Of a stretch of 64,000 nt of DNA, positions 40,901 through 48,616 are shown in pieces. Under the pieces are notes generated by a model that saw only the letters and a list, made by a program, of their open reading frames with translations, was not told the origin of the DNA and searched no databases. A program made the position numbers and the translations under genes. This DNA comes from Bifidobacterium longum subsp. infantis ATCC 15697 = JCM 1222 = DSM 20088 (GTDB lineage Bacteria; Actinomycetota; Actinomycetes; Actinomycetales; Bifidobacteriaceae), in assembly GCF_000269965.1 (NCBI RefSeq), contig NC_017219.1, positions 1,674,001 to 1,738,000 on the forward strand, read 5' to 3'. The stretch's first letter is position 1. The number at the start of each line of letters is the position of its first letter.

Positions 40901-42052
40901 TCGATGGACGGCAGCGTGACCATGAAGGGCTCGCTGACCAGCGGCAGCACGCTCTCCGGCGTGACCGTCACCGGCTCGATCATACAGACCACGGGCGCCG
41001 CGAACAGGGGCGTCAAGCTCACCAGCGGCGGACTCGTCGGCTACGATTCCTCGGGCAACGCGAAATTCGCGCTGGACACCAACGGCAACCTGAAGATGGA
41101 CGGCGGCATACTCGCCAACGGCACCCTGACCGCGCCCACCGTCAACGCGGGAGTCATGACCAGCACCGTCATCAACGCGCCGGTCGTCCAGTCCAGCACT
41201 GCGGATAACACGGGTTGGAAGCTGCGGGGCAACGCGCTGGACATGTGGGACTCGAAGCGGAACCACACCGTGCATCTGGACGGCGAGGGCGCGAGCAACC
41301 TGCTGACCGGCACGTTCCAGACCGGCCTCACCGGCTGTCGAGTCGTAATATCACCGACGTTCCGACAGTCGACGATCAACAGCGATGAAAAGACCGAAGG
41401 CTCAGGCATCGAATTCAGGCACGGGCGCGACGGTCACGACGCCTACATCGCGTCGGAATCCCGGACCAACTATAAGGGCGAGGTCTCCGCCATCGTAATC
41501 AACGGAGGCCGGTTGAACGACACCGATCCGGGGTCGTTCATGCGTGTGGGCGAATACAAGGCTACGGACAACGCCACCAAAACCGGCGAAGTCTTCCTAG
41601 CCGCTTACCGTGATTATTCCAAAGGCAGCAAGAGCGGTAAAGCGCAACTGTTATTGCAGGCCGACCCGACGTCCAAATACCATACATCAGCCGAACTCTC
41701 AGCGAGGGACCCGAACGGCAGTGTCGGCGTGGAGGCGGACATCAACTCCGGGTATCTGTACCTCGGCGGGTTCCTCGGCCTGTTTGGCGCGGGGCGCGGA
41801 ACGTTCAGGACGGCCTATTTTCGTAACGGGATAATGAGCGGCGAAGGGTGGCTGACGCAGACGTACACGTATGCCTCCCCGGCCAAATACGGCTTATACC
41901 ATGCGCATGTCTCCGCCGACGCAATGGGGTCGGTCATGGTCGGTTCGAACAATGATTCGGCGAGCGGCTGCGGCCTGTGGGCGCGTGGCGTCGGCAACGG
42001 CGTCAACATCCCATACGGCACTCAGCTACTCGCCATCCTGGCCGAACAGTAG
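37904..42052 (+). CDS. Tail-associated / tail spike protein (Tal-like)
   Basis: A 1382-residue protein. The ATG at 37904 follows GGGAAGG, and the longer start at 37856 lies inside Dit. Residues 1-380 look like a prophage tail protein hub. Residues 400-610 hold two fibronectin type III domains (SYRVEYRKNLAGAPWVSGGV, HVEVGISDSNGNWKY). Residues 620-740 form an Ala-rich coiled coil, and a 35-residue module shared with Dit follows. Residues 820-1090 are repetitive (TITGGTITSAVYRTANG, ITLYASS) like a beta-helix. The last 280 residues are a distinct C-terminal domain. It probably anchors receptor-binding proteins. Confidence 0.8.
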   Translation: MKNLSIRLKAYKPNGDTLGLLPQPSSFSASFLHDDTGALRLEYSRKALNGSILERKLETGLEIAVEVSDGGKWLEPLNGRFVLISRSRDALDSSDTVTFTCPSYAWLLNKALMLDLAHLEGDGDDKGKRVFKKASAGLVMRTFLDENKTRGGIPVTCGFDTGRDSAGAAWKSVMTLAYTPGISSLTALANLAGNKICDWAFDKRTLKIWNMDSTALCRDLSRISVQLAHDVLEAPEEESIEALASHILVQGDNNKAFTRDNPAAPSPWGKWETYLSQQGISDDDTAALYMQSTLDTAARVRGQYTRALRVNDAPSLPLIDYRPGDWITAPTVMHGEKVRVQQVTLSLESNQFKASVVLNDKVYDATVRQAKRVQGITGGAINGGTGGGLPAPEKDHRTPKAVTGLVVQTDAYISSRGTALGLATLQWAAVSQATDNTAIDISSYRVEYRKNLAGAPWVSGGVTDAQRLTLGIGGLECGQRYEFRVRAVPTYSDRLGDWSNVVVALVASDVTPPSIPSKPILTSKLGVVDVQWDGRNNAGGGMELDFDHVEVGISDSNGNWKYRDSVARDGYCHVTGLELNSTWWFALRSVDHSGNKSAWSAGASVKVAPVLTQEDLNKSAEQILAAAKNDAAQQVAVVDKKLTETGARIEANKEAQDKADAAIRADVSKNAQAITDNKNAQASVDKAQDAATKKVSDDLAAANKTINANKAATDKALAEAEKKAQDAYDNAVNAQKTADGMHSIFKGPDDPRNDKSNTVRAGDFWFVTQKYWTRWLGEANNSTSLLADFYTYWEGAANDSASVLVPLSSRVTAVRQFDGTQWNEFNLVASNIIATGSITAQLVDAEFFHGRTIVGGTYRTEGGNVTITDSGIIFSYRNRHLLSFASDSSGKWQLTMDAPIVSDASMSAPTITGGTITSAVYRTANGRLTINDAGIVLKNASGTSTLAADSATGSVTLVGTVKASQVTGSTITTTNGRMLWNDAGLVLKDANGSITLYASSMDGSVTMKGSLTSGSTLSGVTVTGSIIQTTGAANRGVKLTSGGLVGYDSSGNAKFALDTNGNLKMDGGILANGTLTAPTVNAGVMTSTVINAPVVQSSTADNTGWKLRGNALDMWDSKRNHTVHLDGEGASNLLTGTFQTGLTGCRVVISPTFRQSTINSDEKTEGSGIEFRHGRDGHDAYIASESRTNYKGEVSAIVINGGRLNDTDPGSFMRVGEYKATDNATKTGEVFLAAYRDYSKGSKSGKAQLLLQADPTSKYHTSAELSARDPNGSVGVEADINSGYLYLGGFLGLFGAGRGTFRTAYFRNGIMSGEGWLTQTYTYASPAKYGLYHAHVSADAMGSVMVGSNNDSASGCGLWARGVGNGVNIPYGTQLLAILAEQ

Positions 42053-42061
42053 GAGGTGCCA

Positions 42062-42634
42062 ATGGAAACGGAAATCAACGGCGACGTGTTGACCGTGACC
42101 GGTGACGACGGGACGGGTCATCTCATCCCGTTGGACGCGATCGCCTCGTGGGGCGAGCTCCTCGGCTGCGACACGGACATGGAAGCGGTCGCGGCGATCA
42201 TACGGGTCCGGACGAACAGGTCAGACCCGGGCGTCATCGACCCGGCCACCGGACGCAACGCTTGGACCAGCGCCTACGAGCAGTTGGAGCATGACGCGCT
42301 CGTCGACCTGAATCAGGTGCGCGCCGCATCACTGCACCGCGCGTTCACGCCCACCGGGGCGCTGGCCGCCGACGGGCGTGCGGAGACCCGCCGGCTGTTG
42401 GGCTTGGATGCCACGACCATAGTGGACTCGTACGAGGCGGACGCGGCTCTCGCCGCCGCGCGGGCGTTGGACGAACCGAACGCCGGCGAGCCGGTGGAGC
42501 CGTCGATACGGTTGCCCGCCGGCGTGGACGCCACGAGCCTCGCCACCCTGCTCGCCGAACACGCGACGGAAATCGACCGGGCGCGAACCAGATTTCTGAA
42601 CGACGTCACACCAACCATCACCGATAGGAGATAA
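42062..42634 (+). CDS. Tail-tip accessory protein, hypothetical
   Basis: A 190-residue acidic helical protein whose ATG follows AGGAGG. Residues 1-60 are compact (ETEINGDVLTVTGDDGTGHL); the rest is Ala-rich helix. It lies between the tail spike and small distal tail genes, so it is likely structural or a chaperone. Confidence 0.6.
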   Translation: METEINGDVLTVTGDDGTGHLIPLDAIASWGELLGCDTDMEAVAAIIRVRTNRSDPGVIDPATGRNAWTSAYEQLEHDALVDLNQVRAASLHRAFTPTGALAADGRAETRRLLGLDATTIVDSYEADAALAAARALDEPNAGEPVEPSIRLPAGVDATSLATLLAEHATEIDRARTRFLNDVTPTITDRR

Positions 42635-42637
42635 CCA

Positions 42638-42808
42638 ATGACAGACACAACCGAAAGCCTCGTGCAGGCGGACATCAACGACGTGCTCGACAACATGAGC
42701 GCCCGTAACGCCACCCTGACCCGCGAACTCGCCATCAGCCAAGCACAGGCAACCGCACTGCAACGCAGGGTCAAGGAGCTCGAGGCCAAGCAGGCCGAAA
42801 ACAAGTAA
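42638..42808 (+). CDS. Small coiled-coil tail protein
   Basis: A 56-residue ORF starting after AGGAG, four bases behind the previous stop. The whole chain is predicted coiled coil (LTRELAISQAQATALQRRVK, ELEAKQAENK). Small proteins like this often follow tail fibre genes; an assembly role is inferred. Confidence 0.6.
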   Translation: MTDTTESLVQADINDVLDNMSARNATLTRELAISQAQATALQRRVKELEAKQAENK

Positions 42809-42828
42809 TCAGCCAAACCATTTTCCCG

Positions 42829-42853
42829 AAAGCCACCCCACGGGGTGGCTTTT
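42829..42853 (+). terminator. Terminator
   Basis: AAAGCCACC/GGTGGCTTT with a GC-rich inner part and a T tail lies before the small distal tail genes. Confidence 0.85.
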
Positions 42854-42882
42854 CTCATACCCGAAAACAGAAAGGGGCCGGA

Positions 42883-43383
42883 ATGACGTATCTGCGCAAC
42901 CTCACGTATCCGCGAATGATGCTCGGCAACCCCACCAACAGCACGGTCTCCATGATCGCCGGCAACCAGAAGGGCGTCACCATAACCGCCCAGGAAGGCC
43001 GACAGGACTGCTTCACCCAAATGTGGTTCAACACGCCACGGGACACGAGCCTCGTGTTCCAGACGGACATCTGGAACGTGGTCGGAGACCAGTCCACCGT
43101 GCGCAACGGCTACGTCCTCATCGCCGAGATAGACCCCTGGAATTCACTGTGCTCCGCCGCGTCTGCAGGCAGAACATCCCTCAAGTTCACGCCGACCAGA
43201 GACTTCATTATCCGGCTCGCCTGCCCCGATTCGGGCAGCGCCAACTTCACACAGCCCCTGCTCATGACGGAAGCCGACTGGAACCAGATGCGCGCACTCG
43301 GCGAAGGCTACTTCGACGGCGACCTCATGCCATTAACCAATGGGGGGTGTTCCTATGTTTTTGTCAACTCCTTGGGGAGTTGA
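42883..43383 (+). CDS. Distal tail/RBP-like protein 1, C-terminus interrupted by IS110
   Basis: A protein of 166 residues as it stands (MTYLRNLTYPRMMLGNPTNS). It ends FDGDLMPLTNGG and then reads a few codons into the insertion element. Removing the element restores a frame that ends PDHWGLAA with its stop at 44989, overlapping the ATG of the next gene. It shares its start (MTYxxNL) and end (GDLMPL) style with the two genes after the element. It is likely a small receptor-binding or tip protein. Confidence 0.65.
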   Translation: MTYLRNLTYPRMMLGNPTNSTVSMIAGNQKGVTITAQEGRQDCFTQMWFNTPRDTSLVFQTDIWNVVGDQSTVRNGYVLIAEIDPWNSLCSAASAGRTSLKFTPTRDFIIRLACPDSGSANFTQPLLMTEADWNQMRALGEGYFDGDLMPLTNGGCSYVFVNSLGS

Positions 43384-43464
43384 CGTGTCGGGATTCCGGT
43401 TGGCTGTCGTGGGCGCGCTTCGCCCTGCCGGTGGCGTCCGGCGTCCTTTCCCGTGTGGCCCGGT

Positions 43465-44667
43465 TCAGGCTACGAGGGCTGGTTCCTGGTAGAGGGTTCC
43501 GTTTTTGAGCATGCTGTAGATCACGTCGCAGCGCCGACGCGCGAGGCAGATGATGGCGGCGTTGTGGTGTTTGCCCTGTTCGCGTTTGCGCTTGTAATAG
43601 GCCACGGAGGGCGGGTGTTTGGTGGATGCGACGAACGCGGTCTGCCACAGCGCGTTCTTGAGGCGTTTGTTGCCCCGCCTGGAGGGCCGTTCGCCTTTGA
43701 TGCTGGTGCCGGATTGGCCGGTGACGGGCGATATGCCCGCGTAGGCGGCCAGATGGGCGGACGATTTGAAGTTGGCGATGTCGCCGCCGATGCCGAGCAG
43801 GATGTTGCTTGCGGTCCTGACGCCTATCCCGGGCATCGACGCCGGGACCGTGAGAAGAGGGTGGTCCTCCAGGAGCTTCTCGACCTGGCGGCCGACCTCG
43901 CGCCGCCGGTCCCTGATCGTCTTGATGTCGCGGGCGATGGAGGGGATGATGGTCTCGGCCATGAGGGTGCCGGGCACGGTGACGGTCTGCTCGCCGATCG
44001 CCTTGAACATGTCGTCGATGATGCGGCCGGCGCGAAGCCCGTTGGACTTGGCCCAGTCCTTCACGTCCTCGATCCCGGCCCGTTTCACGCCCATGGGCCC
44101 GCCGTATCGTTCGAGCAGCGCGAGCGTCGCGTCGCGCGTGATTCTCTCGCCCTTGAGCGCGCGTTCGAACGCGGGGTGGGTCTGCAGCAGCAGGCTCCGC
44201 AGGCGGTTGACGTGGCGGGTGGATTCGTGGGCGAGGTCCTCGTCGTGGCCGGCGAGCAGCTTCAGGGCGGCGAGGGTCTCGTCATCCGGGCCCGCGTCCC
44301 TGAGCGTCTCGGGCAGCTTGAGCGCGGCCCACGCGATCACATGCGCGTCCCTGCGGTCGGTCTTCGCGTCCCCGGGCAGCAGCTGCGCGGTCCTGCGCAT
44401 GGCCGTGCCGGGAAGGTAGGCAACCGCGATCCCCATGTTCCGCGCCACCGTCAGGGGCAGGGAGCCGATGGTGTTGGGCTGGTCCACGACCAGCAGCACA
44501 CGGCCATGCTTGGAGAGCTTGCCCAGCATCGTGCGGATGGCCTTCTCGTCCTGTTTCAACGGCTTGTCGTACAGGGTGTTCCCGTCATGGTCGAGGGCGT
44601 GCGCGTGGTGCGCGCTCTTGCCCACGTCCAGGCCGACCCACACGTCGATGTCGTCCGGGGTCATCAT
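43465..44667 (-). CDS. IS110-family transposase (DEDD recombinase)
   Basis: A 400-residue recombinase. The RuvC-like domain has GLDVGKSAHH (first Asp), LLVVDQP (acidic partner) and DAKTDRRDAHVIA (last two Asp). The C-terminal Transposase_20 domain has MPGIGVRTASNILLGIGGD and GISPVTGQSGTS with the presumed catalytic Ser. The start at 44667 follows GGGAGG; the longer frame to 44739 lies in the non-coding end. Together with a bridge RNA it carries out seeker-type insertion. Confidence 0.92.
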   Translation of the reverse strand: MMTPDDIDVWVGLDVGKSAHHAHALDHDGNTLYDKPLKQDEKAIRTMLGKLSKHGRVLLVVDQPNTIGSLPLTVARNMGIAVAYLPGTAMRRTAQLLPGDAKTDRRDAHVIAWAALKLPETLRDAGPDDETLAALKLLAGHDEDLAHESTRHVNRLRSLLLQTHPAFERALKGERITRDATLALLERYGGPMGVKRAGIEDVKDWAKSNGLRAGRIIDDMFKAIGEQTVTVPGTLMAETIIPSIARDIKTIRDRRREVGRQVEKLLEDHPLLTVPASMPGIGVRTASNILLGIGGDIANFKSSAHLAAYAGISPVTGQSGTSIKGERPSRRGNKRLKNALWQTAFVASTKHPPSVAYYKRKREQGKHHNAAIICLARRRCDVIYSMLKNGTLYQEPALVA

Positions 44668-44932
44668 CGTTCCTCCCGTCATGAAGGTTTTCCGGTCGCC
44701 GCGGGCTCGGAGGAGTCCGGACGCCCGCGCCGCACCCACATTACGACGAGACCTGCGCCATGCGCCCCTGAAGCGTCCGTGTAGCCGGCCTGGTTCCTAT
44801 CAGCGGTCATCGGGCGTCCCCGTTCCCGGCGACAACACCCCCCGGATCATCGACGACAGGGCAGGAAAGTCATACCGGAACCGGCGACCCGGCCCCGACC
44901 ATCGGGGCCTACCAAACATGGTAATGGGGTGT
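44668..44932 (-). ncRNA. Candidate bridge RNA region of the IS110 element
   Basis: The non-coding end upstream of the transposase. Read on the minus strand it contains GGGGGGTGTT (from 44843 to 44834), which equals the target top strand GGGGGGTGT at 43342-43350, and further on ATAGGAAC (44800-44793), complementary to GTTCCTAT at the other element end (43349-43356). The order, target guide then donor guide, is that known for IS621 bridge RNA. The exact RNA ends are not determined. Confidence 0.6.
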
Positions 44933-44989
44933 AACAATCCTCATCCCGTTCATGCCGCCCACCCTGATCATTGGGGGTTGGCCGCATGA
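44933..44989 (+). pseudogene. Displaced 3' end of the interrupted tail gene
   Basis: Joining 43350 directly to 44933 continues the frame of the gene at 42883 as NNPHPVHAAHPDHWGLAA and a stop at 44987-44989. That stop forms an ATGA overlap with the next gene, exactly as expected for the uninterrupted operon. Confidence 0.7.
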
Positions 44990-45495
44990 CGCTGATAACC
45001 AACCATTACCCCAACCCGTTGTTCAACTCGCGTGGGGCATTGCCCTCCCCGAGTGGCGGTTCCGGCACCATAACCTGCATCGACGCGCAGCGGCAACTGC
45101 GACTGCAGTCGACCGACGCTGGAGGCGTGCAGGCGGCACAGGCGTTGACCGGACTGCCGGCATCGACGCGCATGGTGTTCCAGTTCTCCTACTGGACGTC
45201 CGACAAGTCGCTGCGCAACGGATGCCTGTGCATCATCGGCCGCAACGCCTCCGGCTGGACGGAGCTGGCCCGTGGCGGCAACCCGCAGTCCAATGGCGTC
45301 CACGACACGGTGACGATCGAGTTCACCACCCCGCAGGATGCCAATGGAACCCAGATCGTGTTCGACAGTCCCCTGAAAACGGGCGCGGTGACGGTGTTCG
45401 ACCGGCCCACGCTCATGACCAAAACCGACTGGGACTGGTGGCAGAGGAACAATCACGGCAGGCTGCTCTCCGGCGATCTCATGCCACTCAGCTGA
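44986..45495 (+). CDS. Distal tail/RBP-like protein 2
   Basis: A 169-residue protein (MTLITNHYPNPLFNSRGALP) ending LLSGDLMPLS. The ATG at 44986 is chosen because it gives the ATGA overlap with the reconstructed upstream gene. It is beta-rich, with a jelly-roll-like carbohydrate-binding-module feel (STRMVFQFSYWTSDKSL, TVTIEFTTPQDANGTQ). It is a homologue in layout of its two neighbours. Confidence 0.65.
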   Translation: MTLITNHYPNPLFNSRGALPSPSGGSGTITCIDAQRQLRLQSTDAGGVQAAQALTGLPASTRMVFQFSYWTSDKSLRNGCLCIIGRNASGWTELARGGNPQSNGVHDTVTIEFTTPQDANGTQIVFDSPLKTGAVTVFDRPTLMTKTDWDWWQRNNHGRLLSGDLMPLS

Positions 45496-45520
45496 CCGCT
45501 CCCCGATTGGCGGTGGCGGC

Positions 45521-45976
45521 ATGACCTACATCACCAACCTGTACACCGACCCCTCATGCCGCAGGAACTTAAGCACGTGGTCCAACGGCAGTGGCGTGAA
45601 TGTCGAGCACATCGACGGGCACTTCCGCTACACGAATACTGGCAACAATAGCTGGTCGATAATCGACTGGTATAGCTGGCGTGAATTGATGAGACTGGGC
45701 CGTGTCGTGGTCATCGCCTACACGGCCACCAGCGGGCTGAGCGTGGCAGTGGAGAGCGGCATGACACTCGTCTCCGGCACGACCCCATCGGGTGCCGCAT
45801 GGACGGCGGCGAAGATCAACAGGGACGGCAACCGCAGCATCTACTGCCGTGGCAGTGGCAGTTTGACGTTGGAGGCCATGGCCGTGTACGAGGGCGACGA
45901 TTGGCCGACCGTCCAACAACTCCTCCCCCGGTTCCCGTGGTTCGACGGAGGCTCGATGCCCCTCCGGAACAATTAG
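45521..45976 (+). CDS. Distal tail/RBP-like protein 3
   Basis: A 151-residue beta-rich protein (MTYITNLYTDPSCRRNLSTW) that ends FPWFDGGSMPLRNN. Together with the two genes before it, it forms a tandem set of similar small proteins, likely tail tip receptor-binding modules. Confidence 0.65.
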   Translation: MTYITNLYTDPSCRRNLSTWSNGSGVNVEHIDGHFRYTNTGNNSWSIIDWYSWRELMRLGRVVVIAYTATSGLSVAVESGMTLVSGTTPSGAAWTAAKINRDGNRSIYCRGSGSLTLEAMAVYEGDDWPTVQQLLPRFPWFDGGSMPLRNN

Positions 45977-46002
45977 CGAAAGGAAAGAAGGTCATGACCT
46001 AG

Positions 46003-46398
46003 ATGACCGAGACGATACCCGTATGGGCAACGATCCTGGTCTCCGTGATCACCACGTGCGGCGGCACGGTCGCCGGATGGATACTGCGCCGCATCGACCA
46101 GGCGGGCAAACCGGACCCGGCCCTGTCGCAGAGACTCGATCAGGTGGACGCGAGCCTGACCCAGCTCGACCAGCGTCTCGACCCACTGCAGGATGGGGTG
46201 AAAACCATGCTCCTGTGCAAATTGGAGCAGATGCAGCGTGAGATGGTCGACGCTGGCGGTATCGCCGACAACGACCTCAAAACCCGCGCCGAAGGCGTCT
46301 ACGCCACCTACCACGCGCTTGGTGGCAACGGGCACGGCACCCAAGTCAATCAGGACATACAGGACGCGCCGATAGCCCCGAGAAAACCACAGGCTTAG
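46003..46398 (+). CDS. Membrane-anchored phage protein near the lysis module
   Basis: A 131-residue protein with one N-terminal membrane helix (VWATILVSVITTCGGTVAGW), a coiled coil (RLDQVDASLTQLDQRLDPLQ) and a C-terminal YATYHALGGNGHGT segment. That segment recurs in small proteins beside holin genes of Gram-positive phages. The role is unknown. A start-stop ATGACCTAG precedes the true ATG. Confidence 0.65.
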   Translation: MTETIPVWATILVSVITTCGGTVAGWILRRIDQAGKPDPALSQRLDQVDASLTQLDQRLDPLQDGVKTMLLCKLEQMQREMVDAGGIADNDLKTRAEGVYATYHALGGNGHGTQVNQDIQDAPIAPRKPQA

Positions 46399-46426
46399 CC
46401 CCCGCCGACCCCGACGGGGGCTATTT
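46397..46426 (+). terminator. Terminator before endolysin
   Basis: AGCCCCCG pairs with CGGGGGCT, followed by ATTTC. Confidence 0.7.
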
Positions 46427-46458
46427 CATGCCCACCCCACACATAGGAAGGAAAACGA

Positions 46459-47691
46459 ATGGGCAGATTCAAAAACAGAAGCAAGCCGCTGCAGGCCCTC
46501 ATCGCGGCACTGTTCGCCGTGCTGCTCGCGTGCACGCCGGCGATCGCGATGGCCGACATGGTCGGCATCGACGTGTCCGGCTGGCAGGGCTCGAACGTGA
46601 CCTGCACCGCCAGCTACGACTTCGCCGTAGTCAAGGTGTCCCAGGGCGTAGGCTTCGAGAACTCCAGTTGGCGCACGCAGGCCAAGTGCGTGACAGACCG
46701 GGGCAAGAGCCTCGGCCTGTACCACTACGCCGGCGGCAACAACGCCGAGGCCGAGGCCGACTACTTCGTCGGCCGGGCGCGCGACTACATCGGCAGGGCC
46801 GTGCTCGTGCTCGACTGGGAGTCCTATCAGAACGCCCAGTGGGGCAATTCCGACTGGGTTCGCCGGTTCGTCCAGCGCGTGCACACGCTCACCGGCGTAT
46901 GGCCGATGGTGTACGTGCAGGCCAGCGCGCTGGGCCAGATACCCGGCGACGTGCGCGCCAACTGCGGCCTGTGGGTCGCCCAGTACGCCAGCAACGCGCC
47001 CACCGGCTACCAGAGCCGACCGTGGAACTACGCGGTCTACGGCGAGGCCATGCGCCAGTACACCTCCAACGGCTGGATCAGCGGCTACAACGGGCCGCTC
47101 GACCTCAACTACTTCAGAGGCGACGCAAGCCAGTGGCAGGCCTACGCCAACCCCGCCGACGCAGCCAAGCCCGCAACCCCGCCGCAGACCGAGAAGCCGC
47201 CGACCCAGACCATCGACCTACAGGCACTCGCGACCGCCACCATCCGTGGCGACTACGGCAACGGCCAGCAGCGGCGCGACGCGCTCGGCGCGAACTACGA
47301 CAAGGTCATGGCGATCGTCAACCAGCGCCTCGCCGGCACCGCGACCGTAGCGCCGCAGCAGGCCGCGCAGGCCAACACGACCCGCGTGGCCGTCCGCTCC
47401 GGCGACACCATGAGCGGCATCGCCTCGCGCACCGGCCTGTGGCCGCTGTCCAAGTGGAGCGTGCCCAGCGGCAACCTCAACCTGATCTACCCCGGTCAGG
47501 TCGTCACCTACAACGGCGGCGGCAGCGTCGCCACCGGCAGCAACGCCCCACCGTCCCGTACCGTGACCGTCCGCGCTGGCGACACGCTCGGCGGCATCGC
47601 GGCACGCCTCGGCATCGGCTACACGCAGCTCACCGGCTATCGCAGCGGCAACCCCAACGTGATCTACCCCGGCGAAGTGCTGCGCTACTGA
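46459..47691 (+). CDS. Endolysin: GH25 muramidase with CW_7 and two LysM
   Basis: A 410-residue secreted lysin. A signal peptide covers residues 1-32 (LQALIAALFAVLLACTPAIA). Residues 35-230 are a GH25 muramidase (GIDVSGWQG, then VLVLDWESY with the catalytic acidic pair). Residues 250-290 are a CW_7 domain (LQALATATIRGDYGNGQQRR). Two LysM repeats follow (VRSGDTMSGIASRTGLW; VRAGDTLGGIAARLGIG). A signal peptide points to export by the Sec system, with holin timing membrane collapse. Confidence 0.93.
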   Translation: MGRFKNRSKPLQALIAALFAVLLACTPAIAMADMVGIDVSGWQGSNVTCTASYDFAVVKVSQGVGFENSSWRTQAKCVTDRGKSLGLYHYAGGNNAEAEADYFVGRARDYIGRAVLVLDWESYQNAQWGNSDWVRRFVQRVHTLTGVWPMVYVQASALGQIPGDVRANCGLWVAQYASNAPTGYQSRPWNYAVYGEAMRQYTSNGWISGYNGPLDLNYFRGDASQWQAYANPADAAKPATPPQTEKPPTQTIDLQALATATIRGDYGNGQQRRDALGANYDKVMAIVNQRLAGTATVAPQQAAQANTTRVAVRSGDTMSGIASRTGLWPLSKWSVPSGNLNLIYPGQVVTYNGGGSVATGSNAPPSRTVTVRAGDTLGGIAARLGIGYTQLTGYRSGNPNVIYPGEVLRY

Positions 47692-47702
47692 TAACCCGAC
47701 CT

Positions 47703-47744
47703 ACCTAGGAACCCTGCACCCGACACCGGGCGAGGTTCCTAGGT
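47703..47744. repeat. Inverted repeat between endolysin and holin
   Basis: An 11-base perfect arm pair ACCTAGGAACC/GGTTCCTAGGT with inner CCCG/CGGG. It has no T tail. It may be an attenuator or mRNA stabiliser. Confidence 0.6.
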
Positions 47745-47769
47745 TCCAAATCACAGAATCGAGGACAAT

Positions 47770-48036
47770 ATGACCGACGAAAACACCGAACTGAAGACCG
47801 CCGGCACGGAGCCGACCGTGCCCGATTGGCTGCTGCCGAACCGAGCCTATGACGTGCTCAAATGGCTCGCGCTGATCGTGCTGCCGGCCATCGGCGTGCT
47901 CGTGCAGACCCTCGGCCCCGTATGGGGCTGGACGTGGGCCGATCAGGCCGCGACGACCATCAACGCCGTCGCCCTGGCCATCGGCGTCGTCATCGGCGCA
48001 AGCACCCTCAAGGCCAAGGCATCCAAAACCGAATAA
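47770..48036 (+). CDS. Holin
   Basis: An 88-residue protein with two membrane helices (LKWLALIVLPAIGVLVQTLG and AATTINAVALAIGVVIGAST) and a short charged tail, typical of r1t-type phage holins. It follows the endolysin gene and is the last convincing phage gene. It makes the lethal membrane lesion. Confidence 0.85.
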   Translation: MTDENTELKTAGTEPTVPDWLLPNRAYDVLKWLALIVLPAIGVLVQTLGPVWGWTWADQAATTINAVALAIGVVIGASTLKAKASKTE

Positions 48037-48042
48037 CCATAA

Positions 48043-48092
48043 AAACACCGCCCCTCCATCCGGCATAACGCTGGACGGAGGGGCGGTTTTCA
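48043..48092 (+). terminator. Terminator of the late operon
   Basis: ACCGCCCCTCC pairs with GGAGGGGCGGT followed by TTTT. A near copy lies at 48732-48778. Confidence 0.85.
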
Positions 48093-48544
48093 CGTTTTGG
48101 GAGTAGCTTTCCGAGGCTCATTTTTTGCCCACATTTTGCCCACATTTTTCGTAAAAACAGGTTAAAAACCGTTAAAACCGGTTAAAACGAAAAAAACCGC
48201 TCAGCCCTACTCCCGCAAGGCAAAGCGGCCATTTTCCAACCCACTCTCAGCTCAGCGCGTCCTTCAACAAACAGAAGAAGCACCATCCGCGCCAGCCGGG
48301 ACATCCGAATCACAACCCGCACCCATCCAACAGCAACCATCAACCAACACCACTCGCCCAGCGCCAGACACTCCCGTCACCCCTCAGCCCACACCTCGAC
48401 CGTCTCCCTCAGCCCCATCATGGGACGTGCCAAGCACCGACTCACCCTCAACTTTTCCTGACACTTTATGAGGGGAAGATGACGTTGATGTCATCTGAAA
48501 CTTACATGGACATCTAAAAATAGGGCGTTTTTTGACGTTTTTCA

Positions 48545-48588
48545 TTGATTGATGTAAGTTTTGGCGTGCCAAAACTTACATCAATCAA
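48545..48588. repeat. Perfect 44-bp palindrome
   Basis: Two perfect 21-base arms (starting TTGATTGATG and reading to TTTTGGC, with the complement after GT). It would give a very stable hairpin. It is followed by no T run. Function unknown. Confidence 0.8.
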
Positions 48589-48616
48589 AATCCACGGCTT
48601 TTCTGATGACGGATAA

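Larger units (their letters stand above)
43344..44932. mobile_element. IS110-family insertion sequence
   Basis: An element of about 1.58 kb bounded by the 7-base repeat GGGGTGT (43344-43350 and 44926-44932), with no terminal inverted repeats, as expected for the family. It contains a leftward DEDD transposase, a hairpin near its right end (GTCAACTCC/GGAGTTGAC at 43363-43384), and about 265 bases of non-coding sequence upstream of the transposase. The long leader side fits the IS110 group, which encodes a bridge RNA there. It disrupts the end of a tail gene. Confidence 0.85.

Noticed and set aside
39649..41208. 519-residue alternative frame in the tail spike gene
   Set aside because: Arg/Gln/His-rich shadow of the repetitive tail spike sequence.
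44952..45524. Long ORF starting MPPTLIIGGWPHD
   Set aside because: It is a shifted frame over the second small tail gene. The reconstruction of the interrupted gene and the codon pattern support the frame beginning at 44986.
42883..45976. Invertible shufflon of receptor-binding genes
   Set aside because: All three genes are on the same strand and I found no inverted gene pieces or clear inverted recombination sites between them.
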